From the NCBI GenBank assembly GCA_963758555.1, contig CAVWVW010000004.1, positions 62,001-126,000 on the forward strand: a DNA stretch of 64,000 bases. Reading direction: 5' to 3'. This document shows positions 1-7,185 of this stretch, in pieces (the stretch's first letter is position 1; every line of letters starts with the position of its first letter). Both the position numbers and the translations under genes were made by a program. This DNA comes from CAIUMH01 sp963758555 (GTDB lineage: Bacteria; Actinomycetota; Acidimicrobiia; Acidimicrobiales; RAAP-2). Under the pieces are notes generated by a model. The model saw nothing but the letters and a program-made list of their open reading frames with translations. It was not told the origin of the DNA and ran no database searches.

Positions 1-347
1 GCGATGACCACGTCGAAGTCCAAGAAGCCCTCGGCCACCTGGGCCACGAGGTCGTCTGCGCCCACGATGTCGGCGCCTGCGTCACGCGCCTCGGTGGCCT
101 GGTCGCCACTGGCGAAGACAGCCACGCGCACCGCCTTGCCGATGCCGGCAGGCAACGAGAGCGAGCCGCGCACGATCTGCTCTGCCTTGCGAGGGTCGAC
201 GCCCAGCTGGGCGGCGAGCTCGACGGTCTCGTCGAACTTGGCGGTGGACAGCTCTTTGACCTTGGCGACCGCCTCGGCGACCGAGTGGAGGCGCTCCCGA
301 TCGGCAGCTTTGAGTGCGTCGTTGTACTTCTTGCCGTGCTGGCTCAT
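1..347 (-). CDS. rplA: 50S ribosomal protein L1 (partial)
   Basis: L1 binds 23S rRNA at the mobile L1 stalk and acts in release of deacylated tRNA; in many bacteria it also represses its own operon. The visible 115 residues begin MSQHGKKYNDALKAAD and include the typical segment KFDETVELAAQLGVDPRKAEQ followed by VRGSLSLPAGIGK. The C-terminal half lies beyond the window start, so the gene is incomplete only because of the edge. It follows rplK on the same strand with a 38-base gap, the usual L11-L1 order, and is probably co-transcribed from secE onward. Confidence 0.97.
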   Translation of the reverse strand, partial: MSQHGKKYNDALKAADRERLHSVAEAVAKVKELSTAKFDETVELAAQLGVDPRKAEQIVRGSLSLPAGIGKAVRVAVFASGDQATEARDAGADIVGADDLVAQVAEGFLDFDVVI

Positions 348-385
348 GATCTCAATTCCCTCTGGTTCTTCGTTCTCGTGACTTG

Positions 386-814
386 TCAGCCTGCGACCTG
401 GATGCCCATGGAGCGGGCCGTGCCTGCAACCTGGAGCTTCGCTGCCTCCAGGTCGTCGGTGTTGAGGTCAGGCAGCTTCGTGGAGGCGATCTCGGCGATC
501 TGCGCGTCGGTCACGCTGCCGGCCGACTCGCGTCCTGCCATCTGGGCGCCCTTGGCGAGCCCAGCAGCCTGGCGGAGCAGCACCGGCGTCGGCGGGGTCT
601 TGAGGATGAAGCTGAACGAGCGATCCTCGTAGATCGAGATCTCGACCGGGATGGTTGAGCCACGCATCGATTCGGTCTTCTCGTTGTACTGCTTGCAGAA
701 GTCCATGGTCTGGATGCCATGGGGTCCGAGGGCGGTGCCCACCGGGGGCGCGGGGGTTGCCCCTCCGGCCTCGAGCTGGATCTTGACGACGGCGATGACG
801 TTCTTGGGAGCCAT
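386..814 (-). CDS. rplK: 50S ribosomal protein L11
   Basis: L11 forms the base of the GTPase-associated stalk of the large subunit and contacts elongation factors and 23S rRNA. The 142-residue length is standard. The N-terminal domain carries the proline-rich PAPPVG motif at residues 21-26, the KTPP motif lies near residue 72, and the C-terminal rRNA-binding domain ends AGTARSMGIQVAG. It sits between nusG and rplA on the same strand, the conserved bacterial order. Nothing is unusual. Confidence 0.98.
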   Translation of the reverse strand: MAPKNVIAVVKIQLEAGGATPAPPVGTALGPHGIQTMDFCKQYNEKTESMRGSTIPVEISIYEDRSFSFILKTPPTPVLLRQAAGLAKGAQMAGRESAGSVTDAQIAEIASTKLPDLNTDDLEAAKLQVAGTARSMGIQVAG

Positions 815-859
815 GGTGCTTCTTTCCTTGTGTTCGTTCGTGTGCGACCGACAGGCGGT

Positions 860-1612
860 CTAGAGCTTTGCGACCTGAGAGAACTCGAGCTCGACCGGGG
901 TCTCTCGGCCGAAGATGTTGACCAGCACCTTGAGCTTGAGCTGGTCCTCGTTGATCTCGTCGATCTGGCCGGAGAAGTCGGCGAAGGGGCCTTCCTTGAC
1001 CCTGACCGTCTCGCCCAGCTCGTACTCGAAGCGTGGACGCGAGCGCTTGGCCGGAGCCTGCTCTCCCCCAACGACCTCGACGTGCAGGATCCCCTCGACC
1101 TCTTTGCGAGACAGCGGCACCGGCCGCGTCCCTGAGCCCACGAACCCGGTGACCCCAGGCGTGCCGCGCACGGCGCCCCAGGACTCGTCGTCGAGCTCCA
1201 TGCGCACGAGGATGTAGCCGGGGAAGACCTTCTTCGACACGGTGACCTTCTTGCCACCCTTGAACTCGACGACGTCCTCCATCGGGATCACGATCTCGTA
1301 GACCGAGTCCTCCATGGCCCGAGACGTGACCACGTTCTCGAGGTTGCCCTTCACCTTGTTCTCGTAGCCCGAATAGGTGTGGACCACGTACCAGCGACCG
1401 GGGCGGTCGAAGGGGCTCTCGACGCGGGGAGCCTCGTCTTCATCGTCATACTCGTCGTCGTACTCGGCCTCTTCGTTGAGCGTGACGTCGACCTCGATGA
1501 CGCTCTCGTCATCGTTCTGGAGAACCGCCTCGACCTCGACCACGATCTCTTCGACGTCGGTCGCGACGACCCCGTCGGTGCTCTGCTCGCTGAACTCGTT
1601 GTCAATCGTCAT
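860..1612 (-). CDS. nusG: transcription termination/antitermination protein NusG
   Basis: NusG binds RNA polymerase, modulates pausing and Rho termination, and links transcription to translation. The 250-residue protein has a strongly acidic N-terminal extension (about residues 1-62, many Asp and Glu). The NGN domain starts at WYVVHTYSGYENKVK (about residue 74) and includes FPGYILVRM. A C-terminal KOW domain contains VKEGPFADFSGQIDEIN. Acidic N-terminal extensions are known in actinobacterial NusG. It lies 24 bases downstream of secE and 45 bases upstream of rplK, as in most bacteria. Confidence 0.97.
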   Translation of the reverse strand: MTIDNEFSEQSTDGVVATDVEEIVVEVEAVLQNDDESVIEVDVTLNEEAEYDDEYDDEDEAPRVESPFDRPGRWYVVHTYSGYENKVKGNLENVVTSRAMEDSVYEIVIPMEDVVEFKGGKKVTVSKKVFPGYILVRMELDDESWGAVRGTPGVTGFVGSGTRPVPLSRKEVEGILHVEVVGGEQAPAKRSRPRFEYELGETVRVKEGPFADFSGQIDEINEDQLKLKVLVNIFGRETPVELEFSQVAKL

Positions 1613-1636
1613 GTCGATGCCGTTCGCTCGTCGTAC

Positions 1637-1936
1637 TTACTTCGTGAAAAAGAACAGGACGAACTTCCCGAAGAGGAAGTTCAACCCGAAGATGAGGCTG
1701 GTCATGACCACCAAGACGAACAGCGTGATGCTCGTGTAGTTGATGATCTCGGGTCGGGTCGGCCACGAGACCTGGCGCATCTCCTCGCGCACCTCGCGGA
1801 AGAACTGCCTGAGACCGGCTCGCTTGCGAGGCGCCCGCCGCTGGGTCTGCGCAGCCTGGGCGCGGCTCTTGCCGCCGCCTGTCCCGTCAGGGCTCGCACC
1901 CTGACGCTGCATCATGCGCTTCTGCTCGCGGTTCAC
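1637..1936 (-). CDS. secE: preprotein translocase subunit SecE
   Basis: SecE clamps SecY in the Sec translocon of the inner membrane. I chose the GTG start at 1936, preceded by AAGGGA at good spacing, which gives 99 residues. A longer ATG-initiated frame would run into the tRNA-Trp gene and is rejected. The N-terminal 40 residues are basic and Gln/Arg-rich, followed by the amphipathic segment FFREVREEMRQVSWPTRPE and one C-terminal membrane segment (about residues 68-95). The WPTR motif is diagnostic. It lies directly upstream of nusG. Confidence 0.95.
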   Translation of the reverse strand: MNREQKRMMQRQGASPDGTGGGKSRAQAAQTQRRAPRKRAGLRQFFREVREEMRQVSWPTRPEIINYTSITLFVLVVMTSLIFGLNFLFGKFVLFFFTK

Positions 1937-1993
1937 TCTGATCCCTTGTGGTCGGGCTATGTCGTTCGTTCTCGGCCGCTTGGCAGCGACGAG

Positions 1994-2066
1994 CAGGGCA
2001 GGAGGGACTCGAACCCGCAACCGCCGGTTTTGGAGACCGGTGCTCTACCAATTGAGCTACTGCCCT
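1994..2066 (-). tRNA. tRNA-Trp (CCA anticodon)
   Basis: The minus strand folds as a 73-nt cloverleaf with acceptor AGGGCAG/CTGCCCT. The anticodon loop is CTCCAAA, giving anticodon CCA, and the T loop reads TTCGAGT. One T-stem mismatch is present. No 3' CCA is encoded. It lies 57 bases upstream of secE, the usual place for tRNA-Trp in actinobacteria. Confidence 0.96.
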
Positions 2067-2160
2067 CAGTGGGCATTTCTCACCGAGGCCCCCCTTCCAA
2101 GGGGCCGGAGGTCACCTGGTCGAGGAGGACCGATGCTAGCACCGGCCTGGCAGAGATCGC

Positions 2161-2325
2161 CTAGCGGGTCTCTTTGTGCAGGGTGTGCTTGCGATCAAAA
2201 CGACAGAACTTGTTCATCTCGATCCGCTCGCGGTCGTTGATCTTGTTCTTGGTCGTGATGTAGTTGCGCCGCTTGCACTCTTGGCACTCCAGGGTCACCT
2301 GGACACGCTTCTCGTTCTTCGCCAT
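2161..2325 (-). CDS. rpmG: 50S ribosomal protein L33
   Basis: This 54-residue protein begins MAKNEKRVQVTLECQECKRR and ends KHTLHKETR, clearly L33. It is a small subunit-surface protein near the E site. The first zinc pair (CQEC) is present, but the second pair reads CRFD, so only three of the four possible cysteines remain. This is intermediate between zinc-binding and zinc-free L33 forms. It lies between tRNA-Met and tRNA-Trp on the same strand, the common actinobacterial arrangement. Confidence 0.95.
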   Translation of the reverse strand: MAKNEKRVQVTLECQECKRRNYITTKNKINDRERIEMNKFCRFDRKHTLHKETR

Positions 2326-2381
2326 GACGTTCTCACTTCCTCGCTGTTCCCCTCGGTGAGCCCGAGGGTTTCGATTCCTGG

Positions 2382-2455
2382 TAGCGGAGGCGGGACTCGA
2401 ACCCGCGACACCACGATTATGAGCCGTGTGCTCTGACCACCTGAGCTACTCCGCC
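2382..2455 (-). tRNA. tRNA-Met (CAT anticodon)
   Basis: The minus strand gives a 74-nt cloverleaf: acceptor GGCGGAG paired with CTCCGCT (one G-T wobble), anticodon loop CTCATAA (anticodon CAT), T loop TTCGAGT, discriminator A. No 3' CCA is encoded. The G1-U72 pair and the context beside tRNA-Thr fit an elongator Met tRNA rather than an initiator. Confidence 0.95.
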
Positions 2456-2459
2456 AGGG

Positions 2460-2531
2460 AGCCCTCGGTGGGGATTGAACCCACGACCCCCTCCTTACCA
2501 TGGAGGTGCTCTGCCACTGAGCTACAAGGGC
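2460..2531 (-). tRNA. tRNA-Thr (GGT anticodon)
   Basis: A 72-nt cloverleaf on the minus strand with acceptor GCCCTTG/CGAGGGC and anticodon loop ATGGTAA, so anticodon GGT. The T loop is TTCAATC. No 3' CCA is encoded. It is the first gene of the tRNA-Thr, tRNA-Met, rpmG, tRNA-Trp, secE series. Confidence 0.95.
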
Positions 2532-2560
2532 GACGGGCCCGTAGAAGGACCGGCTGGGAG

Positions 2561-2590
2561 ATATTAGTCACTCACAGCGACCTCCCCTTG
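2561..2590 (-). promoter_or_regulatory. possible promoter of the tRNA-Thr/secE block
   Basis: On the minus strand a TAATAT hexamer (2561-2566) lies about 30 bases before the tRNA-Thr 5' end, a good -10 position. The matching -35 region is weak. The assignment rests on position and the -10 hexamer only. Confidence 0.35.
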
Positions 2591-2641
2591 CGCAGGCTCC
2601 GATCGCGCCGGGCCCGGCGGGGCTCGCCTACCATCCCCGAG

Positions 2642-3162
2642 GTGCACACCCGTCAGGTCGAAGCAGGCGACGCCGAGGCTCTCATGGCCATCTACAACGT
2701 CGAGGTCCTCGAGACCACGGTGACCTTCGACGTCCATCCGCGCGACCTCGATGAGCAGCTTGAGTGGATCGCGGACCACCGTGGCATCCACGCCGCGCTC
2801 GTGGCCGTGGACCCCGACGGTGCCGAGCTGCCGAGAGGCGCTCGAGGCGAGCCCATCGCCGGCTTCGCCTCCCTCGGGCCCTATCGCTACCGCGCCGCGT
2901 ACGCCACCACCGTCGAGGACTCGGTCTACGTCTCGCGCCTCGCCGCGGTCAGGGCGTGGGTCGGCTCTTGCTCGAGGGGCTCATCGAGGTGGCCGAGGCA
3001 GCGGGGTTCCACTCCCTCATCGCCAGGGTGGTGGGCGAGAACGCCGGCTCGATCCGACTCCACGAAGCCTGCGGCTTCGAGCTGGTGGGCATCGAGAGAG
3101 AGGTGGGCCGCAAGCACGGCAAGTGGCTTGACGTCGTCGAGCTCCAGCGCTTGGTCCTCTGA
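2642..3162 (+). pseudogene. GNAT N-acetyltransferase, phosphinothricin acetyltransferase-like, frameshifted
   Basis: The two reading frames together give a complete GNAT acetyltransferase of the PAT type, which transfers acetyl from acetyl-CoA to an amine. The first frame, from GTG 2642, holds AIYNVEVLETTVTFDVHPRD and ends at ...TTVEDSVYV. The second resumes as RRGQGVGRLLLEGLIEVAE, the acetyl-CoA P-loop, and runs to 3162 with LHEACGFELVG. One missing base near 2940 separates them; adding one base gives the expected spacing between the YV strand and RGxGxG. As written, the protein loses its cofactor site. A sequencing error is as likely as a true pseudogene. Confidence 0.8.
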
Positions 3163-3202
3163 GCTCGCTGAGCATGCAGAGCGAGCCCTGCCGAGCCGGG
3201 GG

Positions 3203-4894
3203 CTAGGCCGAGGTGAGCGCGTGGTCGGCCAGGATCGGCTCGTCGAGCTGACCGAGCGCCGTCCAGCGGCCGAGCGGCGCGACCACGAAGGCCAGCAGCG
3301 CGAGCAACGTGCAGGCGATGATGATCGGGTTGGCGTGGACGAGCTGGTTCAGCAGATCTCGACCACCCGGCAGCCCGATGAACGGAGAGACCACCGTCAG
3401 CACGATCACCATGGAGCGGACCTTGCCGATGGCCACCGGGGCCAGGATGATCAGGCCCCACGTCAAGTACCACGGCTGCACCACCGGCGAGAGGATCACG
3501 AAGGCGAGCAACGTCAAGCCGAGCGCGGTGAGCTGTCCGATGCGCTCGGATTCCTTGAGCATCCACACGGCGAAGACCACCGCGGCACCGAGACCGAGGA
3601 CGCGCGTGATCGAGATGATCGAGAGCTGTGAGATGCCGAGGCCGACGAGATGGCTGACCGCGGAGATTCCCATGCCGATCCCGGTCGCCGGAGCGGCCCA
3701 GCTGCGCACCGTGCCGGGTGTCGCCAGGTTCCCGATCCAACCGAGGCCGAGACCGGAGATGGCGGTCAGCGCAGCCAGCACCGAGGCCGCGATGAGCCCG
3801 GAGAGCACGAGCGGTCGGATCCTCTGGCGGATCGGAACCCCAGGTCCGAGCCAGTCCCACGCGATGTAGAGGATGCCGAGCGCGGCCGGTGCCTTCACGG
3901 CTGCGGCCAGCGCGCAGAGGACCACACCCCAGACAGGATGCTTCAGTCGAGACGCGGTGATCCCCGCGACGAGCAGCGCGACCATGAGCGCGTCGTTGTG
4001 GGCACCGCCGATCAGGGTGAGGACCACGATCGGGTTGAGCACACCGAGGACGAAGGCCTCACCGGGGTCTCGGTTCACCGTCCTCGCCAGCTTGGGCACG
4101 CACCAGGCGAGCAGGCCGACCGACGCCACCTCGAGGAGGCGCAGGGCGATGACCGTCGCCATGGCTGAGTGGAAGGTGATCGTGGCTAAGAAGCCATCGA
4201 TGATCAAGAACAGCGGTCCGTAGGGTGCTGGCGTGTTGCCCCAGAGCGGATCGACGGGGGTGACGTAGGGACCGGAGCCCAGCGTGAACGGACCGTAGGT
4301 GTAGGGGTTGATGTGGTGACTGACCATCTCGCCTTGCGCGGCGTAGCTGAAGACGTCGCGGCTGAACATGGGCGCCACCACGATCATGGGGATGATCCAG
4401 AGCACCAAGATCCACGCGAGCTTGGGAATCGGAGCTCCCGGTCGGTTCTTCAGCGCCTTCGAGAGCTGGATCCACACGCGCAACAGCAGCACCAGACCGC
4501 CGTAGACGAGCAGCAAGCCCAGCATGAGGAGCGTCTCGTTGCCCTTGTCGGTGGGAGACGGTGCGGCACTCGGCACACCGAAGAACCATGTGCCGGGCAG
4601 GTTCTGCTTGAAGGGCGAGTTGGAGAACGAACCACCGACACCGATGGCGACCAGTGCCACGAAGCCGAGGATGCCCGGCTGCCACAGCCAGCTCCAGCTG
4701 TCAGGGTCCAGCGCCTTCGGCCGGGCACGAGGCGTCGGGCGGAGTCGACCAGCGAGACGGGTCCTCAGACCAAGCGCGTGGTCGAGGGCATCTGCACCGC
4801 GCTCGGCCACCGAGCCGATCAAGGACCCACCATGGGGTGGGTCTATGTGTGGGGAGTCCGCAGTCATGGGGGTTGGGGTGCTTCGAGCGACCAA
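3203..4894 (-). CDS. mptB: polytopic GT-C mannosyltransferase, MptB-like
   Basis: A 563-residue multi-pass membrane protein with about a dozen hydrophobic segments. The first extracytoplasmic loop contains SRDVFSYAAQGEM and NPYTYGP, and a later segment reads GGAHNDALMVALL. These match the MptB family, which adds alpha-1,6-mannose from polyprenyl-phosphomannose in actinobacterial lipomannan/lipoarabinomannan assembly. The Asp of the first loop is the expected GT-C catalytic residue. The N-terminal 70 residues are soluble and Pro/Arg-rich. A start at MTADSP, nine codons on, is also possible. It stands alone between the acetyltransferase remnant and tRNA-Tyr. The exact acceptor cannot be inferred. 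Confidence 0.75.
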   Translation of the reverse strand: MVARSTPTPMTADSPHIDPPHGGSLIGSVAERGADALDHALGLRTRLAGRLRPTPRARPKALDPDSWSWLWQPGILGFVALVAIGVGGSFSNSPFKQNLPGTWFFGVPSAAPSPTDKGNETLLMLGLLLVYGGLVLLLRVWIQLSKALKNRPGAPIPKLAWILVLWIIPMIVVAPMFSRDVFSYAAQGEMVSHHINPYTYGPFTLGSGPYVTPVDPLWGNTPAPYGPLFLIIDGFLATITFHSAMATVIALRLLEVASVGLLAWCVPKLARTVNRDPGEAFVLGVLNPIVVLTLIGGAHNDALMVALLVAGITASRLKHPVWGVVLCALAAAVKAPAALGILYIAWDWLGPGVPIRQRIRPLVLSGLIAASVLAALTAISGLGLGWIGNLATPGTVRSWAAPATGIGMGISAVSHLVGLGISQLSIISITRVLGLGAAVVFAVWMLKESERIGQLTALGLTLLAFVILSPVVQPWYLTWGLIILAPVAIGKVRSMVIVLTVVSPFIGLPGGRDLLNQLVHANPIIIACTLLALLAFVVAPLGRWTALGQLDEPILADHALTSA

Positions 4895-5020
4895 CCGAGA
4901 ACGGGGCGTCGCAAGGAATTCGTAACGTCACTGTAATGGAGGAAGGCGCACTCGCGCTGGTCTCCTTCGAAACGGCCGCAAGCGGCGCCCCTCCACGCAG
5001 GTGGGGCACCGCTTGGGCTG

Positions 5021-5105
5021 TGGTGGACCGGGAGGGATTCGAACCCCCGTAGGCTGAGCCGTCTGGTTTACAGCCAGATCCCTTTGGCCACTCGGGCACC
5101 GATCC
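5021..5105 (-). tRNA. tRNA-Tyr (GTA anticodon)
   Basis: A class II tRNA on the minus strand: acceptor GGATCGG/CCGGTCC, anticodon loop CTGTAAA (anticodon GTA), long variable arm, T loop TTCGAAT. The 3' end continues as ACCA, so CCA is encoded, unlike the three tRNAs near 2 kb. Confidence 0.95.
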
Positions 5106-5168
5106 GGAGGAGATGCTAGTCGCCCCACCACGGGACCTCCGGAGGCGAGAGGGCTACGATCAGGGCTC

Positions 5169-5657
5169 ATGCCAAGCTTCGACATCGTCTCAGAGGTCGA
5201 CCTCCAAGAGGTCCGCAACGCCGTGGACCAGGCCAATCGCGAGGCCGCCACGCGCTTCGACTTCAAGAACACGGACTCCACCATCGAGATGACGCCCACT
5301 GAGCTCACGCTCACGTCGTCGACCGAGGATCGGATCCGAGCGCTCTATCAGGTCCTCGAGGAGAAGATCGTCCGCCGAGACATCTCCCTCAAGGCCATCG
5401 AGGCGAAGCCCATCGAAGAGGCGTCGCGGGGTACCGCTCGCCAGACGGTGCTGCTCAAGGCCGGGATCAGCCAAGATCACGCCAAGAAGCTCAACAAGAT
5501 GGTCAAAGATCTCGGCCTGAAGGGTCTGAGCTCCCAAGCCCAGGGCGAGCAGGTGCGCGTGACGTCCAAGAAGCGCGACGACCTGCAGAAGGTGATCCAA
5601 GCGGTCAAGGAAGCGGACCTCGGGATCCCGCTCCAGTGCACCAACTTCCGAGACTGA
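5169..5657 (+). CDS. yajQ: YajQ-family cyclic di-GMP/nucleotide-binding protein
   Basis: The 162-residue protein begins MPSFDIVSEVDLQEVRNAVD and continues with REAATRFDFKNT, the hallmark of the UPF0234/YajQ family. Members have two ferredoxin-like domains, bind nucleic acid or nucleotides, and in Xanthomonas a member binds cyclic di-GMP. The length is normal and the C-terminus (PLQCTNFRD) matches the family. It is transcribed away from tRNA-Tyr and is probably a single-gene unit, converging on the GtrA-family gene. Confidence 0.93.
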   Translation: MPSFDIVSEVDLQEVRNAVDQANREAATRFDFKNTDSTIEMTPTELTLTSSTEDRIRALYQVLEEKIVRRDISLKAIEAKPIEEASRGTARQTVLLKAGISQDHAKKLNKMVKDLGLKGLSSQAQGEQVRVTSKKRDDLQKVIQAVKEADLGIPLQCTNFRD

Positions 5658-5706
5658 GCGCGCCAGCCTCCGAGGGCCGCGAGTCGCTCCCCGTCGCCGA
5701 CGAGCC

Positions 5707-6228
5707 TTAGACGCCTTCGGGCGTCGAGTGCTCCTCGATGGTCAGATGCTCGTCGAACTCTTCGAGCTCGAAGTGGAAGAGCTTGTTGAAGACCAACAGC
5801 TTCGCGATCCAGAACACCCCGAAGGAGACGAGGTTGGCGATCAGCACGACCAAGGTCTGCTCTGCGTGGGTGAAGTGGTGCTCGGTGCCGATGTGGCGGG
5901 CCACCGACGCACCCACGATCGAGACGGCGATGCCAAGCAGCGACATGCACGCGAAGGGGATGACCTCTTTGCGGACGTGGCTGCGGCCGGTCTTACCCCA
6001 CGCCCAGGTGCGGTTCAGGTAGTACGACGGCACCGTCGCCACGAGGTTGGCGAAGATCGTCGAGGTCACCTCACCCCAGAGCTTGAGCACGCCGAAGACG
6101 ATGAAGAGGGTGACGAACGAGACCACCGTCGAGATACCCGAGACGGCGGTGTAGCGGATGAGCTTGCGGCCTTCGTGGGTGTGCGCCCACGCATTGGCCT
6201 TGGTCAACGTACCTGACATCGGCGCCAT
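5707..6228 (-). CDS. GtrA-family membrane protein
   Basis: A 173-residue protein with four predicted membrane segments; the first domain starts KLIRYTAVSGISTVVSFVTLF. GtrA-family proteins are thought to move polyprenyl-linked sugars across the membrane or to assist glycosyltransferases of the cell envelope. The motif NRTWAWGKTG between segments 2 and 3 is typical of the family. The C-terminus is acidic (EEFDEHLTIEEHS). A start at MSGTLTK, three codons on, is equally plausible. The nearby MptB-like enzyme makes a joint role in envelope glycan assembly reasonable, but they are not in one operon. Confidence 0.85.
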   Translation of the reverse strand: MAPMSGTLTKANAWAHTHEGRKLIRYTAVSGISTVVSFVTLFIVFGVLKLWGEVTSTIFANLVATVPSYYLNRTWAWGKTGRSHVRKEVIPFACMSLLGIAVSIVGASVARHIGTEHHFTHAEQTLVVLIANLVSFGVFWIAKLLVFNKLFHFELEEFDEHLTIEEHSTPEGV

Positions 6229-6300
6229 GCTACGTCAGGGTCGCCTCTCGGCAGATCCACCTTCCGAAGGGCCAGATAAGAATCGTGGAATCATGGCTCG

Positions 6301-7158
6301 ATGAGCTCTTCCCTGGACGTCTTGGTCAATCTGCTCGATCTCGAGCCGATCGAGGTGAACATCTTCCGGGGTATCCAGCCCGACGAGAGCCGCCAGCGGG
6401 TCTTCGGAGGGCAGGTGGCAAGCCAAGCCCTCATGGCCGCGGGCCGCACGGTCGAGCACGGCACGGTGCACTCGCTGCACTCGTACTTCCTGCGCCCCGG
6501 CGATCCGACGGTGCCCATCCTCTATGAGGTCGACCGCATCCGAGACGGACGCTCGTTCACCACCCGCCGAGTGGTCGCCATCCAGCACGGGCGGGCCATC
6601 TTCAACATGGCGTGCTCGTTCCATGCCTTGGAGCGAGGCATCGAGCACACCATCGACATGCCCGAGGTCCCCGAGCCCGAGTCACTCCCCTCGCTCAACG
6701 AGCGGCTTGCTCCCTATCGCAACCAGCTGACCGACTGGTTCTCACGACCGCACCCCATCGAGCAGCGCTTCATCGGCGACGTCCCGTGGAAGGAGGCGAA
6801 CGAGTTTCCCGACGAGCCGCGCGATCCGATCCAGCAGCTCTGGATCCGGGCGGATGGCACGCTGCCCGACGACCCGCTGCTCCATGCGTGCATTGCCACC
6901 TATGCCTCCGACATGAGCCTGTTCGACACGATCCTGGCCCCACATCCCATCAGCTGGGATGACCCGAACTTCATGGGAGCGAGCCTGGACCACTGCATGT
7001 GGTTCCACCAGCCGTTTCGGGCAGACGAGTGGCTCCTCTACGACACCGACTCGCCGATCGCCCATGGCGGTCGCGGCCTGGCCCGAGGTTTCCTCTTCCG
7101 GAGAGACGGCCAGCTAGCTGTCTCGATGGTCCAAGAGGGACTGGCCCGCATCATCTGA
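6301..7158 (+). CDS. tesB: acyl-CoA thioesterase II
   Basis: TesB hydrolyses medium- and long-chain acyl-CoA to free acid and CoA. The 285-residue double hot-dog protein has RVFGGQVASQALMAAGRTV near residue 38 and HSLHSYFLRPGDP near residue 60. The C-terminal half shows SLDHCMWFH (catalytic Asp region) and VSMVQEGLARI with the conserved Gln. The length is standard. It is followed by a strong hairpin and converges on the citrate synthase gene. Confidence 0.93.
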   Translation: MSSSLDVLVNLLDLEPIEVNIFRGIQPDESRQRVFGGQVASQALMAAGRTVEHGTVHSLHSYFLRPGDPTVPILYEVDRIRDGRSFTTRRVVAIQHGRAIFNMACSFHALERGIEHTIDMPEVPEPESLPSLNERLAPYRNQLTDWFSRPHPIEQRFIGDVPWKEANEFPDEPRDPIQQLWIRADGTLPDDPLLHACIATYASDMSLFDTILAPHPISWDDPNFMGASLDHCMWFHQPFRADEWLLYDTDSPIAHGGRGLARGFLFRRDGQLAVSMVQEGLARII

Positions 7159-7176
7159 GCTCGGCCGATGCCGAGC
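7159..7176. terminator. bidirectional hairpin between tesB and gltA
   Basis: A perfect 7-bp stem GCTCGGC/GCCGAGC with loop CGAT lies in the 27-base gap between two convergent genes. No clear T-run follows on either side, but position and stem strength fit a shared terminator. Confidence 0.55.
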
Positions 7177-7185
7177 GCTCGGGCG

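Noticed and set aside
511..1257. Long open frame opposite or offset to rplK and nusG
   Set aside because: It is an Arg/Ser-rich shadow frame in GC-rich DNA over two certain genes.
1379..2164. Plus-strand open frame of 261 codons
   Set aside because: It is antisense to nusG, secE and tRNA-Trp and has no family features.
2426..3631. A 401-codon open frame covering tRNA-Thr and the acetyltransferase
   Set aside because: Only the middle part codes for GNAT sequence. The beginning crosses a tRNA and the end is low-complexity Arg/Asp sequence antisense to the MptB-like gene.
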